Shown: positions 27,931-37,043 of the stretch, one piece after another
Layout: every line of letters begins with the position of its first letter
Position numbering within the stretch: position 1 is the stretch's first letter
NCBI RefSeq assembly: GCF_023715445.1
Contig: NZ_JAMBOD010000001.1
Span: 930,001 to 994,000, forward strand
Direction of reading: 5' to 3'
Length of the DNA stretch: 64,000 bases
Source of the DNA: Fictibacillus nanhaiensis
GTDB lineage: Bacteria > Bacillota > Bacilli > Bacillales > Fictibacillaceae
Notes under the pieces: generated by a model
What the model was told of the DNA's origin: nothing
Database searches by the model: none
Seen by the model: the letters and a program-made list of their open reading frames with translations, nothing else
Made by a program: the position numbers and the translations under genes

Positions 27931-28875
27931 TTTTGTCTTATATTCGATACATGCTTTTCTTAATTCTAAAAGTACAGCCTCAGTATCTTCCTTTGTATAT
28001 ACAGTGGCTCCAGAGGCTCTTGGGTGTCCACCTCCATTAAACTTGGCAGCGATCTTATTTACAACCGGTCCTTTAGAACGGAGTCTGACCCGTATTTGAT
28101 CTGGTTCATCCACAAAGAAAACCCATGCTAATAATCCTTCAACATGTGAAAATGAATTAACCAGAAGCGACGCTTCACTCGCATTCGTATTAAAAGTTTT
28201 CAAAGTGTCTTCTGTGAGATGAATATAACCTACACATTCATCTAAAATGACAAAATGCTGAAGTACATAGCCATTTAACCTTACAAGTTTTTCAGAAATC
28301 TTATAAAGATTTTCATGAATCTCTGAAGGTGAAAAGCCTGTTTTCAATAATAGGGCGGCATACCTGTGTGTCTTTTCCGTTGTATTGGAGAATAAGAAAC
28401 GTCCTGTGTCACCTATAATACCCGAATAGAGAAGCCTCGCCGCTTGAGCATTCAATTTCAGCCCTTTTTCTGCACCAAAAAGATAAAAGTCCATAATCAT
28501 TTCACTGGTGGAACTAGCTGTTGTATCTACCCATACTAGATCACCATAAGGATCCTCATTTGGGTGATGATCAATCTTGATGACTGTATCACCCAAAGAA
28601 TAGCGCGAATCACTAATTCTCGGTGAGTTTGCTGTGTCGCATATAATGACCAATGCTCCACTGTATATATCATCTTCAATTGAATCCATCGTGTTCAAAA
28701 AGGTAAGATTTTCATCCTCTTCGCCTACTAAGAAGACTTCCTTCTCTGGGAAACTCGCTTTTATAATAGCTGCAAGTCCGCCCTGTGAACCTAAAGCATC
28801 TGGATCTGGCCTTACATGCCTGTGAATTATGATTCGTTCAGATCGTTTGATTTGATTTAAAATTTCCTCTTTCAT
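27928..28875 (-). CDS. nrnA: Oligoribonuclease / pAp phosphatase NrnA
   Basis: DHH-family phosphoesterase that degrades 2-5 nt RNA and dephosphorylates 3'-phosphoadenosine 5'-phosphate. The 315-residue protein has the DHH-family motifs HRHVRPDPDALGSQGG (about 19-34), CDTAN, and DHHPNEDPYGD, plus the C-terminal DHHA1 segment with FNGGGHPRASGA. B. subtilis NrnA (YtqI) has 313 residues. It faces the small gene across a shared terminator. Confidence 0.95.
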   Translation of the reverse strand: MKEEILNQIKRSERIIIHRHVRPDPDALGSQGGLAAIIKASFPEKEVFLVGEEDENLTFLNTMDSIEDDIYSGALVIICDTANSPRISDSRYSLGDTVIKIDHHPNEDPYGDLVWVDTTASSTSEMIMDFYLFGAEKGLKLNAQAARLLYSGIIGDTGRFLFSNTTEKTHRYAALLLKTGFSPSEIHENLYKISEKLVRLNGYVLQHFVILDECVGYIHLTEDTLKTFNTNASEASLLVNSFSHVEGLLAWVFFVDEPDQIRVRLRSKGPVVNKIAAKFNGGGHPRASGATVYTKEDTEAVLLELRKACIEYKTK

Positions 28876-28960
28876 AATGAACTCCTTTTAGACCTTGTTG
28901 TGGCAATTCTTGTTTTAAACGTTTACAATATAATGGAGTAACTACTTGGGGGAATTTTTA

Positions 28961-29260
28961 ATGCCGATTTTTATTATCCTAATTATACTTTCTTTTGCTC
29001 TGTATGTGTTTTATAAAGTTCGGGAAGTACGTGCAAAAGAGCCTTTTTATAAACAATGGACAGGAACAAAAGCAAAAATGGCACTCGGAGCATTCTTGGC
29101 TTCCTTCGGATTAAACGAGTTAACCGCCGTCGAAGGACGTGTACAGCTTTGGGTTGCTCTGATTTTCCTGGCGTACGGAATTGTTCTATTATTAATGGGC
29201 TGGAAAATGTACAAGCATTTCTTAACCCTTGCTCGAGAAGAAGCTAAAGAAACAAACTGA
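28961..29260 (+). CDS. ytpI: YtpI family membrane protein
   Basis: A 99-residue protein with three hydrophobic segments (about 1-17, 39-60, 66-85), ending in a charged tail EEAKETN. The ATG at 28961 follows TTGGGGGAA and is preferred to an upstream TTG in the same frame that would place the ribosome site inside the coding region. It belongs to the YtpI-like family of unknown function and occupies the same position as in B. subtilis. TATAAT at 28929-28934 is the likely -10. Confidence 0.85.
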   Translation: MPIFIILIILSFALYVFYKVREVRAKEPFYKQWTGTKAKMALGAFLASFGLNELTAVEGRVQLWVALIFLAYGIVLLLMGWKMYKHFLTLAREEAKETN

Positions 29261-29270
29261 AGATAGTAGT

Positions 29271-29298
29271 AAAAGTCCCTCCGAAGGGGACTTTTTTT
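29271..29298. terminator. Bidirectional terminator between ytpI and ytoI
   Basis: AAAGTCCC and GGGGACTTT arms around CTCCGAA, with A- and T-runs outside. Confidence 0.88.
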
Positions 29299-29302
29299 AT
29301 GT

Positions 29303-30619
29303 TTATGAACGGTGGTCGATCAATTGAGCCATCATCATAGCCTTTCCTGCAATCTTACCGTCATGATATATCTCAACATCTACTTTTCCAAATTTCCTGC
29401 TTACCTCTAAGACTCTTGGAATGAATTGTATCTCGCTCTCGATCTGAACGGGCTTGATATAATAGAACGTTACATTTTCAACAACAAGATCACCTTTTTT
29501 AATTCTACGTAAAGCCTTGCGGGCTGTTTCTGTTACGAGGGTCATCAGTACACCGTATGAAACGGTTCCTAAATGATTCGTCATCTGCGGTGTGATCTCA
29601 CAGGAGAAGGATATTTCATTTTCTGACTTATGTTCTTTTAATTCTGTCGTGATCAGATCATCGAAGGTAGCCCCAACTTGAGGCTGTTTTTGCATCATCT
29701 GCATCGCTTTTAACACATCTTGACGAGTGAGAATACCAATTAATTTATGGGAGGAACCTGTTACAGGGAGTAACTCAATTCCTTCCCAGATCATCATATG
29801 TGCACAGGCTGCTACTGACGTTTTCTCAGTTACAGTTAGAGGCGAACGAGTCATAACTTTTTCAATGGTAATCTCCTCGGGTACCCCAATGATATCTTTA
29901 GATGTAACCACTCCGGTTACCCGGTTTGATTGATCCACTACTGGATAACGGCTGTGCATGGTTTCACGGTTTAGTTCGTGCCACCTCTCGACCTTATCAT
30001 GCTGAAAAAGATAGTGCGTTTCATCGATTGGAATTAGAATATCTGAAGCTAGTACGATATCTTTTTTAATTAACCGGTCATGAATCGCTTTATTTATCAT
30101 TGTCGCTACAGTAAACGTATCATAACTCGTAGAAATAACCGGGAGTTCCAATTCGTCAGCAAGTCTTTTCACTTCTTCTACTGTGTCAAATCCGCCGGTG
30201 ATCAAGATCGCGCTGCCGGCTTTCAATCCTAGCTCATGGGCATTGACACGGTTACCGACAATCAATAAACTTCCCGCATCAACATAGCGCATCATCGCTT
30301 CAAGTTTCATTGCACCGATTACAAATTTGTGCAAGGTTTTATGAAGTCCAGCTCGTCCTCCAAGTACTTGCCCTTCAACAATATTAACCACTTCGGCAAA
30401 TGTTAATTTTTCAATATTGCTTTTAGCTTGCCGTTCAATCCGGATGGTTCCTACACGTTCAATCGTGCTGACAATCCCTTGGTTTTCAGCTTCTTTAATC
30501 GCTCGATATGCCGTTCCTTCACTAACTGTTAAATCTTTTGCGATTTGCCGAACGGAGATTTTCGATCCAACATCAAGCTCAATAATATGCTGCAATATTT
30601 GTTCATGCTTTGTTAGCAT
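29303..30619 (-). CDS. ytoI: YtoI: HTH, DRTGG, CBS and hotdog-domain regulator
   Basis: A four-part cytosolic protein of 438 residues. It has an N-terminal GntR/DeoR-like helix-turn-helix (about 15-55; KISVRQIAKDLTVSEGTAYRAI), a DRTGG domain (about 70-180), two CBS motifs (about 190-310; SRYPVVDQSNRVTGVVTSKDIIG and ELLPVTGSSHKLIGILTRQDVL) and a C-terminal thioesterase-like hotdog domain (about 315-435). I use the ATG at 30619, which gives MLTKHEQILQHI in line with B. subtilis YtoI; a GTG three codons upstream is possible. CBS domains suggest an adenylate ligand and the hotdog domain an acyl-thioester; the targets are unknown. Confidence 0.9.
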   Translation of the reverse strand: MLTKHEQILQHIIELDVGSKISVRQIAKDLTVSEGTAYRAIKEAENQGIVSTIERVGTIRIERQAKSNIEKLTFAEVVNIVEGQVLGGRAGLHKTLHKFVIGAMKLEAMMRYVDAGSLLIVGNRVNAHELGLKAGSAILITGGFDTVEEVKRLADELELPVISTSYDTFTVATMINKAIHDRLIKKDIVLASDILIPIDETHYLFQHDKVERWHELNRETMHSRYPVVDQSNRVTGVVTSKDIIGVPEEITIEKVMTRSPLTVTEKTSVAACAHMMIWEGIELLPVTGSSHKLIGILTRQDVLKAMQMMQKQPQVGATFDDLITTELKEHKSENEISFSCEITPQMTNHLGTVSYGVLMTLVTETARKALRRIKKGDLVVENVTFYYIKPVQIESEIQFIPRVLEVSRKFGKVDVEIYHDGKIAGKAMMMAQLIDHRS

Positions 30620-30701
30620 TACATTCACCGTTCCTTTTACCTGTATCTATCTGTTTCAGTTGTTTGACTAATACAGATTATACAGGCAATGAAACAGAAA
30701 C

Positions 30702-30941
30702 TCAACTTTCCATGTGCACCCTTTTACGTGACTTTTGATTAGAGAAAGCCTGCTTCTTAACTGTTCTTTTTCTGGCTTCATTTTTATTAAACAGCAAACT
30801 TAAGAACAGCATCCCGGCAAATCCTGTCCAGGCAATCGAAAAAAAGGTTTTCATCGTAAGTTCTTCAAATGATAGAACAGGTAATCCCACGTAAATCAAA
30901 ACGACAAGCATAAGTAACTTTGCTATTTTTTCCTGACTCAT
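30702..30941 (-). CDS. Hypothetical two-helix membrane protein
   Basis: A 79-residue protein starting at the ATG at 30941 (GGAGG eleven bases upstream; a longer form from 30968 would engulf that site). Two hydrophobic segments (AKLLMLVVLIYVGLPVL and FFSIAWTGFAGMLFLSLLF) are followed by a very basic tail (KNEARKRTVKKQAF and RKRVH). No family recognised. It lies between ytoI and ytkL. Confidence 0.65.
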   Translation of the reverse strand: MSQEKIAKLLMLVVLIYVGLPVLSFEELTMKTFFSIAWTGFAGMLFLSLLFNKNEARKRTVKKQAFSNQKSRKRVHMES

Positions 30942-30999
30942 AAGTAAAACAACCTCCCTTACTATCATTGGTATGCATAGAAAGAGAGGTTAGAATCAT

Positions 31000-31680
31000 T
31001 TATATATTCAAGCTTTCACCGCTTTGAAGTGCTTTCCCTTTTGTGCCAAGCTTTGCAGCAAATGAGCTTTCAGGATCCTGTTGGATCACAGGAAACGTAT
31101 TATAATGAATAGGAATCGTTATCGGAGCTCCGATCCATTTAGCAGCGATTAAGGCATCTTCTGGTCCCATCGTAAAATTATCACCAATAGGCAGGAAAGC
31201 AGCATCAGGTTTCTCCAGCTCTCCGATCATTTTCATATCTGAAAAGAGAGCAGTGTCCCCAGCGTGATAGATTGTTTTATTATTATCAGAAAACAAGATT
31301 CCTGCCGGCATACCGGTGTAAACGACTTTTCCATCCTCTTCTTCATAGCTAGAGCCATGAAAAGCTTGTGTGAATTTCACTTTTCCCCAAGAAAATTTGC
31401 GGCTTCCTCCGATATGCATCGGATGAACTTCAACACCTAATGAACCGATATAGTTTGCTAGTTCAAACGGTGCTACCACCAAACTGTTGTTTTTTTTCGC
31501 AATTTCAACTGTGTCACCAACATGATCATTATGACCATGTGTTAGAAGGATTACATCCGCTTTTACATCTTCTACTTTGATCTTACATTGACCATTTCCA
31601 TTGATAAAAGGGTCTATCCAAACAGAATGTTCGCCCGTTTGAATTTCAAGTACTGAATGTCCGTGATACGTTACTTTCAT
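31000..31680 (-). CDS. ytkL: Metallo-beta-lactamase fold hydrolase YtkL (UPF0173)
   Basis: A 226-residue hydrolase of the beta-lactamase superfamily. The metal-binding motif is [11 protein letters not shown] in sense (residues about 46-56: [11 protein letters not shown]); further ligands are the [17 protein letters not shown] and PIHYNTFP segments. UPF0173 members are annotated as metal-dependent hydrolases with no agreed substrate. ATG start preceded by AGGAGGG. It shares a downstream region with ald and is separated from it by a long terminator. Confidence 0.92.
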   Translation of the reverse strand: MKVTYHGHSVLEIQTGEHSVWIDPFINGNGQCKIKVEDVKADVILLTHGHNDHVGDTVEIAKKNNSLVVAPFELANYIGSLGVEVHPMHIGGSRKFSWGKVKFTQAFHGSSYEEEDGKVVYTGMPAGILFSDNNKTIYHAGDTALFSDMKMIGELEKPDAAFLPIGDNFTMGPEDALIAAKWIGAPITIPIHYNTFPVIQQDPESSFAAKLGTKGKALQSGESLNI

Positions 31681-31754
31681 TTAATATATTCCCTCCTTCA
31701 AATAATAGGATTCGTTATTGCATCCTACTTTCCTTTCATACCCTATTATAGGAC

Positions 31755-31808
31755 ATAAAAAAAGTCCGATTCCAGGAAGAAGTACTTCTTTTCTGAAATG
31801 GACTTTTA
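31755..31808 (-). terminator. Long terminator of ald
   Basis: A long imperfect stem (AAAAGTCC with GGACTTTT outside, AGAAGTACTTCT at the tip) ends on the minus strand in TTTTTTT. Confidence 0.82.
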
Positions 31809-31818
31809 GTAGTTGGAT

Positions 31819-32943
31819 TCATTGCTTATGTGCGAGTATAGAGCCTGCATCTTTATAATCTAATTGATGTGCTTCTGCGACAGCTTTATAAGTGACAAAT
31901 CCATCGAGTGTGTTTATCCCTTTTAACAATGCTGCATTATCGAGACAAGCTCTTACGTATCCCTTGTTAGCAATCTGCAGTGCATAAGGAACCGTAACAT
32001 TTGTCAGACCGATTGTAGATGTCCGCGGAACTGCCCCTGGCATGTTGGCAACTGCATAATGCAGCACTCCATGCTTTTCATAAGTAGGATTATCATGTGT
32101 AGTAATGCGGTCAACCGTTTCAAAAATCCCGCCTTGATCTATAGCGACATCAACGATAACCGATCCAGGCTGCATGCCTTTAATCATCTCTTCCGTTACC
32201 AGTTTTGGTGCTCTTGCTCCTGGAATAAGAACCGCTCCTATCACGAGAGCTGATTCTTGAACAGCAAGTGCTATGTTTAGCGGGTTTGATATAAGTGTAT
32301 TGATTTCAACACCAAAGATATCATCGAGCTGACGAAGCCGTTCAGGGTTCAAATCGATAATGGTAACATCTGCGCCAAGTCCCATAGCGATTTTAGCTGC
32401 ATTCGTACCTACAACTCCACCGCCGATTACGGTTACCTTACTGCGCCTTACACCTGGGATGCCGCTTAAAAGAATCCCAAGACCGCCTTTTGGCTTCTCT
32501 AGAAATTGTGCTCCAATTTGTGCTGCCATTCTTCCAGCGACTTCACTCATTGGGGTTAACAGCGGCAGCGTTCCGTTTGGAAGCTGAACAGTTTCATAGG
32601 CGATTCCGATTACTTTATTTTCCGTTAATGCTTTTGTCAATTCCGGTTCAGGAGCTAGATGTAAATAAGTAAATAAAATTAAACCTTCACGAAAAAAACA
32701 GTATTCTTCTGGTAATGGTTCTTTAACTTTCATAACCATTTCCATCGACCAGGCTTGAGTTGGTGTCTCTACCATTACTCCGCCTGCACTTTCATATTCT
32801 TCATCTGTGAAGCCCGACCCGATGCCGGCACCTCTTTGTATAAATACTTCATGACCGGATGCCACTAGGTTTAATACTCCAGCAGGCGTCATGGCTACCC
32901 GGTTTTCGTTATTTTTAATTTCAGTCGGTATACCTATTTTCAT
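31819..32943 (-). CDS. ald: Alanine dehydrogenase
   Basis: NAD-dependent deamination of L-alanine to pyruvate and ammonia, used for growth on alanine and in sporulation. With the ATG at 32943 (GGGAGGGA upstream) the product has 374 residues, near the usual 370-378. It begins [20 protein letters not shown], contains the Rossmann motif [18 protein letters not shown], the catalytic His region TYLHLAPEP, and Asp in IDQGGIFET. The open frame upstream of 32943 is the leader. It is in a different place from B. subtilis ald. Confidence 0.96.
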   Translation of the reverse strand: MKIGIPTEIKNNENRVAMTPAGVLNLVASGHEVFIQRGAGIGSGFTDEEYESAGGVMVETPTQAWSMEMVMKVKEPLPEEYCFFREGLILFTYLHLAPEPELTKALTENKVIGIAYETVQLPNGTLPLLTPMSEVAGRMAAQIGAQFLEKPKGGLGILLSGIPGVRRSKVTVIGGGVVGTNAAKIAMGLGADVTIIDLNPERLRQLDDIFGVEINTLISNPLNIALAVQESALVIGAVLIPGARAPKLVTEEMIKGMQPGSVIVDVAIDQGGIFETVDRITTHDNPTYEKHGVLHYAVANMPGAVPRTSTIGLTNVTVPYALQIANKGYVRACLDNAALLKGINTLDGFVTYKAVAEAHQLDYKDAGSILAHKQ

Positions 32944-33127
32944 TGCTGTCCCTCCCTGAAAATGAATGGAAATTTTTTCTTCATTTCTATAGTTACCATA
33001 CCACCAAAAAACCAAAATAAAAAGGCAGATTTAATTCTATAAACAAGACAGGTTTTAATGTGCCCTATTAAAAAAGAAGCATTCATGGAAAGTGACTGAA
33101 GAGGGAACGCGTGTGTCGAATCGAGTC

Positions 33128-33229
33128 GAAAATCGTGTATATTTTAACTAACGTGGGATTAATCCAATTATTGTGGGATTATTTAAATTAATGTGGGATT
33201 ATTGAAAATAACGTGGGATTACGATTTTC
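33128..33229. repeat. Intergenic array A: four 20-bp units with core GTGGGATTA
   Basis: GTGGGATTA occurs at 33153, 33173, 33193 and 33213, exactly every 20 bp, while the 11 bases between cores diverge. The block is bracketed by the 8-bp inverted repeat GAAAATCG (33128-33135) and CGATTTTC (33222-33229). It fills much of the 423-bp space between the ald start (32943) and the 53-codon gene (33367). Nothing else is visible there except the terminator at 33325. Confidence 0.85.
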
Positions 33230-33324
33230 TTGATATATCATCCTAGTAAACAAAGTGCTATAAAGTGTAAAATTACTCACATTTTTTCATATTCGTAATA
33301 TTTAAAACTAAAACAAACCTAAAA

Positions 33325-33358
33325 ACAAAAAAAAGGTGACTCACTTCGAGTCATCCTT
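33325..33358 (-). terminator. Terminator of the 53-codon gene
   Basis: AGGATGACTC and GAGTCACCT arms, 4-base loop region, then TTTTTTTT on the minus strand. Confidence 0.88.
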
Positions 33359-33366
33359 TCTTATTC

Positions 33367-33528
33367 TTATTGGAGGTTTTCTTCTTCATCTAACTTTGTA
33401 CGTTCCTGACCTTGATCAACTAAATCGACTACTCCACTTTGATAAGCTTCTGTAATCTGCTGATGAACAGTCATTTCTCCTTCTTGATCATACTCAAGCT
33501 GCTGATTCGGGCGTTTTTCCTTTTCCAT
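33367..33528 (-). CDS. Small acidic hypothetical protein (53 residues)
   Basis: ATG at 33526-33528 with a GGAGGAAG site six bases upstream, TAA at 33367-33369. The protein starts MEKEKRPNQQLEYDQEGEMT and is acidic and polar, with no cysteine or membrane segment. The middle reads VHQQITEAYQSGVVD, a pattern that resembles short Bacillus proteins of the YozQ/DUF4025 kind, but I am not sure of this. A strong terminator follows, so the gene forms its own transcription unit upstream of ald and downstream of argH. Confidence 0.75.
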   Translation of the reverse strand: MEKEKRPNQQLEYDQEGEMTVHQQITEAYQSGVVDLVDQGQERTKLDEEENLQ

Positions 33529-33593
33529 TTAACTTCCTCCTTTTAAGATGAAACTTATGTTTAGTTTCCTTCTTGAGAAGAAAGTTATCGCGG

Positions 33594-34979
33594 TTAATTA
33601 TTGGAAATATATACAGCAGATTTAGCGGCATCAAGCTGCTGACGTACAGCTTGAAATCCAGTACCGCCTTCTGAGTTTCTTTTTTCCACTGCAGTCTTTG
33701 GAGACAGCGCGTCAAATAGATCATCAGCAACCGCTGGACACCATTCTTTATATTCAGCCAGACTTACATCTAGCAGATAGCATCCTTTTTGAATGCATTG
33801 AAGAACCATCTGACCTACTAATTCATGCGCTTCTCTAAAAGGAATACCTTTTTTAGCTAGATAGTCTGCAAGTTCTGTTGCATTAGAAAAATCTTGATGA
33901 ACGGCTTTGTTCATACGTTCTTCATTAATCTTTATTTCATTCATCATCCCTGTCATTATGCTTAAGCAGCCTTTGACTGTTTTTACAGCATCAAATACAG
34001 GTTCTTTGTCTTCCTGCATATCTTTGTTGTAAGCAAGAGGAAGTCCCTTCATTAATGTAAGCAGTGAAAGGAGTGATCCATAGACTCTTCCGCTTTTTCC
34101 TCGAATGAGCTCTGCCATATCTGGGTTCTTCTTTTGCGGCATCATGCTGCTGCCAGTTGTGAAACTGTCACTGATCTCGATAAAACCAAACTCTTCTGAA
34201 GACCAGATGATCAGTTCCTCACAAAACCGGGATAAATGCATCATGATCATAGAGGCATTGCTGCAGAATTCAATCGCAAAATCTCTGTCGCTAACAGCAT
34301 CTAAACTGTTTAAATACTTTTTTGAAAACCCTAGTTCATTCATTGTTATATTTCGATCGATAGGAAAAGTTGTTCCTGCTAATGCACCCGCTCCTAACGG
34401 CATAACATCTGTTCTTTTTAAGCTGTCCTGCAGCCTTTCTTTGTCACGGTCAAGCATCCAAAAATATGCTAATAGATGGTGAGCGAAAGACACAGGCTGT
34501 GCACGCTGAAGATGTGTATATCCAGGGATAATGGTTTCAACATGCTCCTCAGCCAGGTTAAGCAAGGATTTTTGAAGTTCATCAATATAATCCATGATCA
34601 ACTGTGTTTCTTCTTTTACATAAAGATGAAAATCGGTTGCTACCTGGTCATTCCTGCTTCGTGCCGTATGAAGCTTGCCGCCGTCTGGACCAATTTGATC
34701 AGTGAGCAGTTTTTCAAGATTTAAATGTATATCTTCATATTTTACTGAATAGTCGAGCTCTCCAGCTTGTTCCTGTAATTCAAGTTTCAGCAGGCCGCTT
34801 TTAATATTTTCATAAGCACTTTCTTCAATAATACCGGATTGAAACAACATTTTTGCATGGGCCAGGCTTCCCTTAATATCTTGGCTTGCCAATTGTTTAT
34901 CAAAAGAAATGGAAGCTCCAAATTCATCTACCCATTCTTCCGGCTGTTTTGAAAAACGGCCTCCCCATAATTTTTTCAC
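33594..34979 (-). CDS. argH: Argininosuccinate lyase
   Basis: Cleaves argininosuccinate to arginine and fumarate, the last step of arginine synthesis. The 461-residue protein of the fumarase/aspartase superfamily starts [20 protein letters not shown] and has [34 protein letters not shown] and the signature [17 protein letters not shown] with the catalytic loop. The ATG overlaps the argG stop by four bases (ATGA), so the two are coupled. Confidence 0.97.
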   Translation of the reverse strand: MKKLWGGRFSKQPEEWVDEFGASISFDKQLASQDIKGSLAHAKMLFQSGIIEESAYENIKSGLLKLELQEQAGELDYSVKYEDIHLNLEKLLTDQIGPDGGKLHTARSRNDQVATDFHLYVKEETQLIMDYIDELQKSLLNLAEEHVETIIPGYTHLQRAQPVSFAHHLLAYFWMLDRDKERLQDSLKRTDVMPLGAGALAGTTFPIDRNITMNELGFSKKYLNSLDAVSDRDFAIEFCSNASMIMMHLSRFCEELIIWSSEEFGFIEISDSFTTGSSMMPQKKNPDMAELIRGKSGRVYGSLLSLLTLMKGLPLAYNKDMQEDKEPVFDAVKTVKGCLSIMTGMMNEIKINEERMNKAVHQDFSNATELADYLAKKGIPFREAHELVGQMVLQCIQKGCYLLDVSLAEYKEWCPAVADDLFDALSPKTAVEKRNSEGGTGFQAVRQQLDAAKSAVYISNN

Positions 34980-36178
34980 ATTTTCACCTCATTTTTTTGA
35001 ACCATGCTGCTTACTTTTGTCGGAAGTCCCCATAATGAGATAAATCCTTTAGCAGCACCGTGATCAAACATGTCATCAGATGTATAAGTTGCAAGTTTTT
35101 CATCATAAAGGGAGAATGGTGATTTTCTTCCTTCGACAATCGCGTGCCCTTTAAAGAATTTGACACGTACAGTCCCCGTCACATGTGTTTGTGTTTCATC
35201 TAAAAAGGCTTTTAATGATGCATTCAGTGGAGAGAACCAAAGGCCATCATATATCAATTCTGTCATTTTCTTTTCAATAACCGGTTTGAAATGGGCTACT
35301 TCTTTAACAAGCGTCAAATCTTCCAGTTCTTTATGTGCCTTGATCAATGTTGTAGCAGCAGGACATTCATATACTTCACGTGATTTAATTCCTACTAGGC
35401 GGTTTTCAACATGGTCGATACGTCCAACTCCATGAGCGCCTCCCCATTCATTAAGCAGATGAATAAGAGTGTCAAGTGGAAGACTCTTGCCGTTAAGGGA
35501 AACTGGGACACCTTTTTCAAAACCGATTTCAACGATCTGAGGCTCATTTGGTGTATTCTCCAAAGAAGCAGTCATTTCATACGCTTCCTCTGGCGGTGCA
35601 GCCCATGGATCTTCTAAAATTCCGCACTCATTGCTTCTTCCCCATAAATTTTGGTCAATCGAAAAAGGATTTTCTTTTTTTATTGGAACAGGTATGTCAT
35701 GCTGTTTTGCATATTGAATTTCTTCTTCACGTGACCAGCTCCACTCGCGAACAGGTGCTAGTACTTCTAGATCTGGTGCCAGGGCTGCAACGGAAACCTC
35801 AAATCGAACTTGGTCGTTTCCTTTTCCTGTACATCCATGTGCAACGGCTGTAGCTCCATATTTTTTAGCTGTTTCCACTAATTTTTTGGCGATTAATGGT
35901 CTGCTCAATGCAGAAATGAGCGGGTATTTTCCTTCATATAATGCATGAGACTGCAAAGCAACTAATGCATATTCTTCTGCGTATTCTTTTTGTACATCTA
36001 ATACGATGGATTCAGAAGCTCCAATTGATAAAGCTTTTGATTGTATAAAAGGAAGGTCCTTGCCTTCACCAACATCAAGGCATAATGCAATAACTTCATA
36101 CCCCTTTTCTACCAGCCAAGGAATAGCCACCGATGTATCAAGTCCCCCAGAGTAAGCCAAAACTACCTTTTTTCCCAT
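34976..36178 (-). CDS. argG: Argininosuccinate synthase
   Basis: Joins citrulline and aspartate to form argininosuccinate. The 400-residue protein starts [22 protein letters not shown] with the ATP-pyrophosphatase P-loop AYSGGLDTS (9-17), and has [31 protein letters not shown] and [19 protein letters not shown]. It is the first gene of argGH; a promoter at 36270-36299 and an ArgR/AhrC-type box at 36218-36235 precede it. As in B. subtilis, argGH lie apart from the main arginine cluster. Confidence 0.97.
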   Translation of the reverse strand: MGKKVVLAYSGGLDTSVAIPWLVEKGYEVIALCLDVGEGKDLPFIQSKALSIGASESIVLDVQKEYAEEYALVALQSHALYEGKYPLISALSRPLIAKKLVETAKKYGATAVAHGCTGKGNDQVRFEVSVAALAPDLEVLAPVREWSWSREEEIQYAKQHDIPVPIKKENPFSIDQNLWGRSNECGILEDPWAAPPEEAYEMTASLENTPNEPQIVEIGFEKGVPVSLNGKSLPLDTLIHLLNEWGGAHGVGRIDHVENRLVGIKSREVYECPAATTLIKAHKELEDLTLVKEVAHFKPVIEKKMTELIYDGLWFSPLNASLKAFLDETQTHVTGTVRVKFFKGHAIVEGRKSPFSLYDEKLATYTSDDMFDHGAAKGFISLWGLPTKVSSMVQKNEVKM

Positions 36179-36217
36179 ATGAAATCTCTCCTCCTGAAGT
36201 TCGAATAATGTATTTTT

Positions 36218-36235
36218 TATTTATTTTTATGCATA
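36218..36235 (-). promoter_or_regulatory. ArgR/AhrC-type box at argGH
   Basis: The + strand reads TATTTATTTTTATGCATA; its complement resembles the Bacillus ARG box (CATGAATAAAAATKCAAK), with about 13 of 18 positions agreeing. It lies downstream of the promoter, a position fitting repression. Confidence 0.5.
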
Positions 36236-36269
36236 ATTGTTTATAAAAATACCATTTATGATATTTCAT

Positions 36270-36299
36270 ACTATAACAAAAAGAAGGAGGAAATTGCAA
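36270..36299 (-). promoter_or_regulatory. Promoter of argGH
   Basis: On the minus strand TTGCAA (36294-36299), 18 bases, TATAGT (36270-36275). Confidence 0.55.
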
Positions 36300-36393
36300 G
36301 GTTATTCTTTAAAATGAATAAAAATAATAATGATTTATTTATCTGGCTTCACAACAGCACCTTTTGTACAATGAAGGCAGAGGTGATGATCGG

Positions 36394-36708
36394 ATGGATA
36401 ACCATTTTGTTTGGGACGAAAAGCTCGGGATTTCCATACCTAAATTATATAAGTCATGGGAAGCTTACGATAAAAATGAACAAGCAACTATCCTCCTGCG
36501 ATGGGAGAAGATAAGAGGAGCAATTCCAGACCGGATCGCAGAAATTGAAAAACAAATAAATAAACTTCAGGATCAGCTGTCTGTAGAAGAAAACTTTAAG
36601 GTGTCCTGTGAATTAAATGAAAGAATTGCTAGCCAGGCAGCAGTCATTAATGACCTCTGGCTATGGTACAGATTAAATCAGCAGGTAACATCGAAAATAC
36701 ACGGGTAG
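36394..36708 (+). CDS. Hypothetical coiled-coil protein (104 residues)
   Basis: The ATG at 36394 has AGAGGTG eight bases upstream and the product begins MDNHFVWDEKLGISIPKLYK. Residues 40-80 are a charged helix likely to form a coiled coil (RIAEIEKQINKLQDQLSVEE); the C-terminus is rich in aromatic residues (NDLWLWYRLNQ). It has no membrane segment or cysteine pair other than a single Cys. I do not recognise a family. It is divergent from argG and ends at a strong terminator whose T-run has been interrupted by the repeat element at 36751. Confidence 0.75.
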   Translation: MDNHFVWDEKLGISIPKLYKSWEAYDKNEQATILLRWEKIRGAIPDRIAEIEKQINKLQDQLSVEENFKVSCELNERIASQAAVINDLWLWYRLNQQVTSKIHG

Positions 36709-36716
36709 CATACATC

Positions 36717-36750
36717 AAAAAAGAGGATGCGGATGCACCCTCTTTTATTT
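36717..36750. terminator. Terminator between the coiled-coil gene and moaB
   Basis: AAAAGAGG(A)TGC and GCA(C)CCTCTTTT arms around GGAT, with A- and T-runs outside. It is symmetric and, before the insertion at 36751, would have been directly after the moaB stop codon. Confidence 0.88.
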
Positions 36751-37043
36751 AGGCTCTTTTCTAAAAGATTGTTGTTTTTTAAGTAATTTTGTTCCATTCC
36801 CTTCTTTGACACGTTGATTCTAGCGTAAGGTGCGTGCCAACCACCTGAGTATGCTTCTCGGAAGGCATGCGACGAGGAAGCCCGCTTCGGTATGGATTAG
36901 CTTGTAGACGCAGGAGCACAATTACACCATTGATAGGATCCTTCCTTGTGCCAAGGGGGCTCACCGTACGCCCCGCGGAAAGCGAGGCATCCTGAAGCGG
37001 AAACAACTACTTTCAAGAGCAACAAAGTTTGCGAAAACAGCCT
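36751..37043. mobile_element. 293-bp MITE-like repeat element with terminal inverted repeats
   Basis: The ends, AGGCTCTTTTC...TTGTTG (36751-36774) and CAACAAAG...ACAGCCT (37020-37043), are inverted repeats matching at 19 of 24 positions. They are flanked by the direct repeat TTATTT (36745-36750 and 37044-37049). The inside has higher GC content than its surroundings and contains GGCTCACCG, CGCCCCGCGGAAAGCGAG and AAGCGGAAACAAC segments. From memory these are typical of an intergenic repeat found in many Bacillaceae. There is no coding capacity beyond chance frames. Confidence 0.75.

Noticed and set aside
33150-33232. Array A as a CRISPR array
   Set aside because: The conserved part is only 9 bp, the fillers are 11 bp and there are no cas genes; not CRISPR.
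36779-37006. Open frame of 75 codons inside the repeat element
   Set aside because: Product of translating a structured GC-rich non-coding repeat; no ribosome site.
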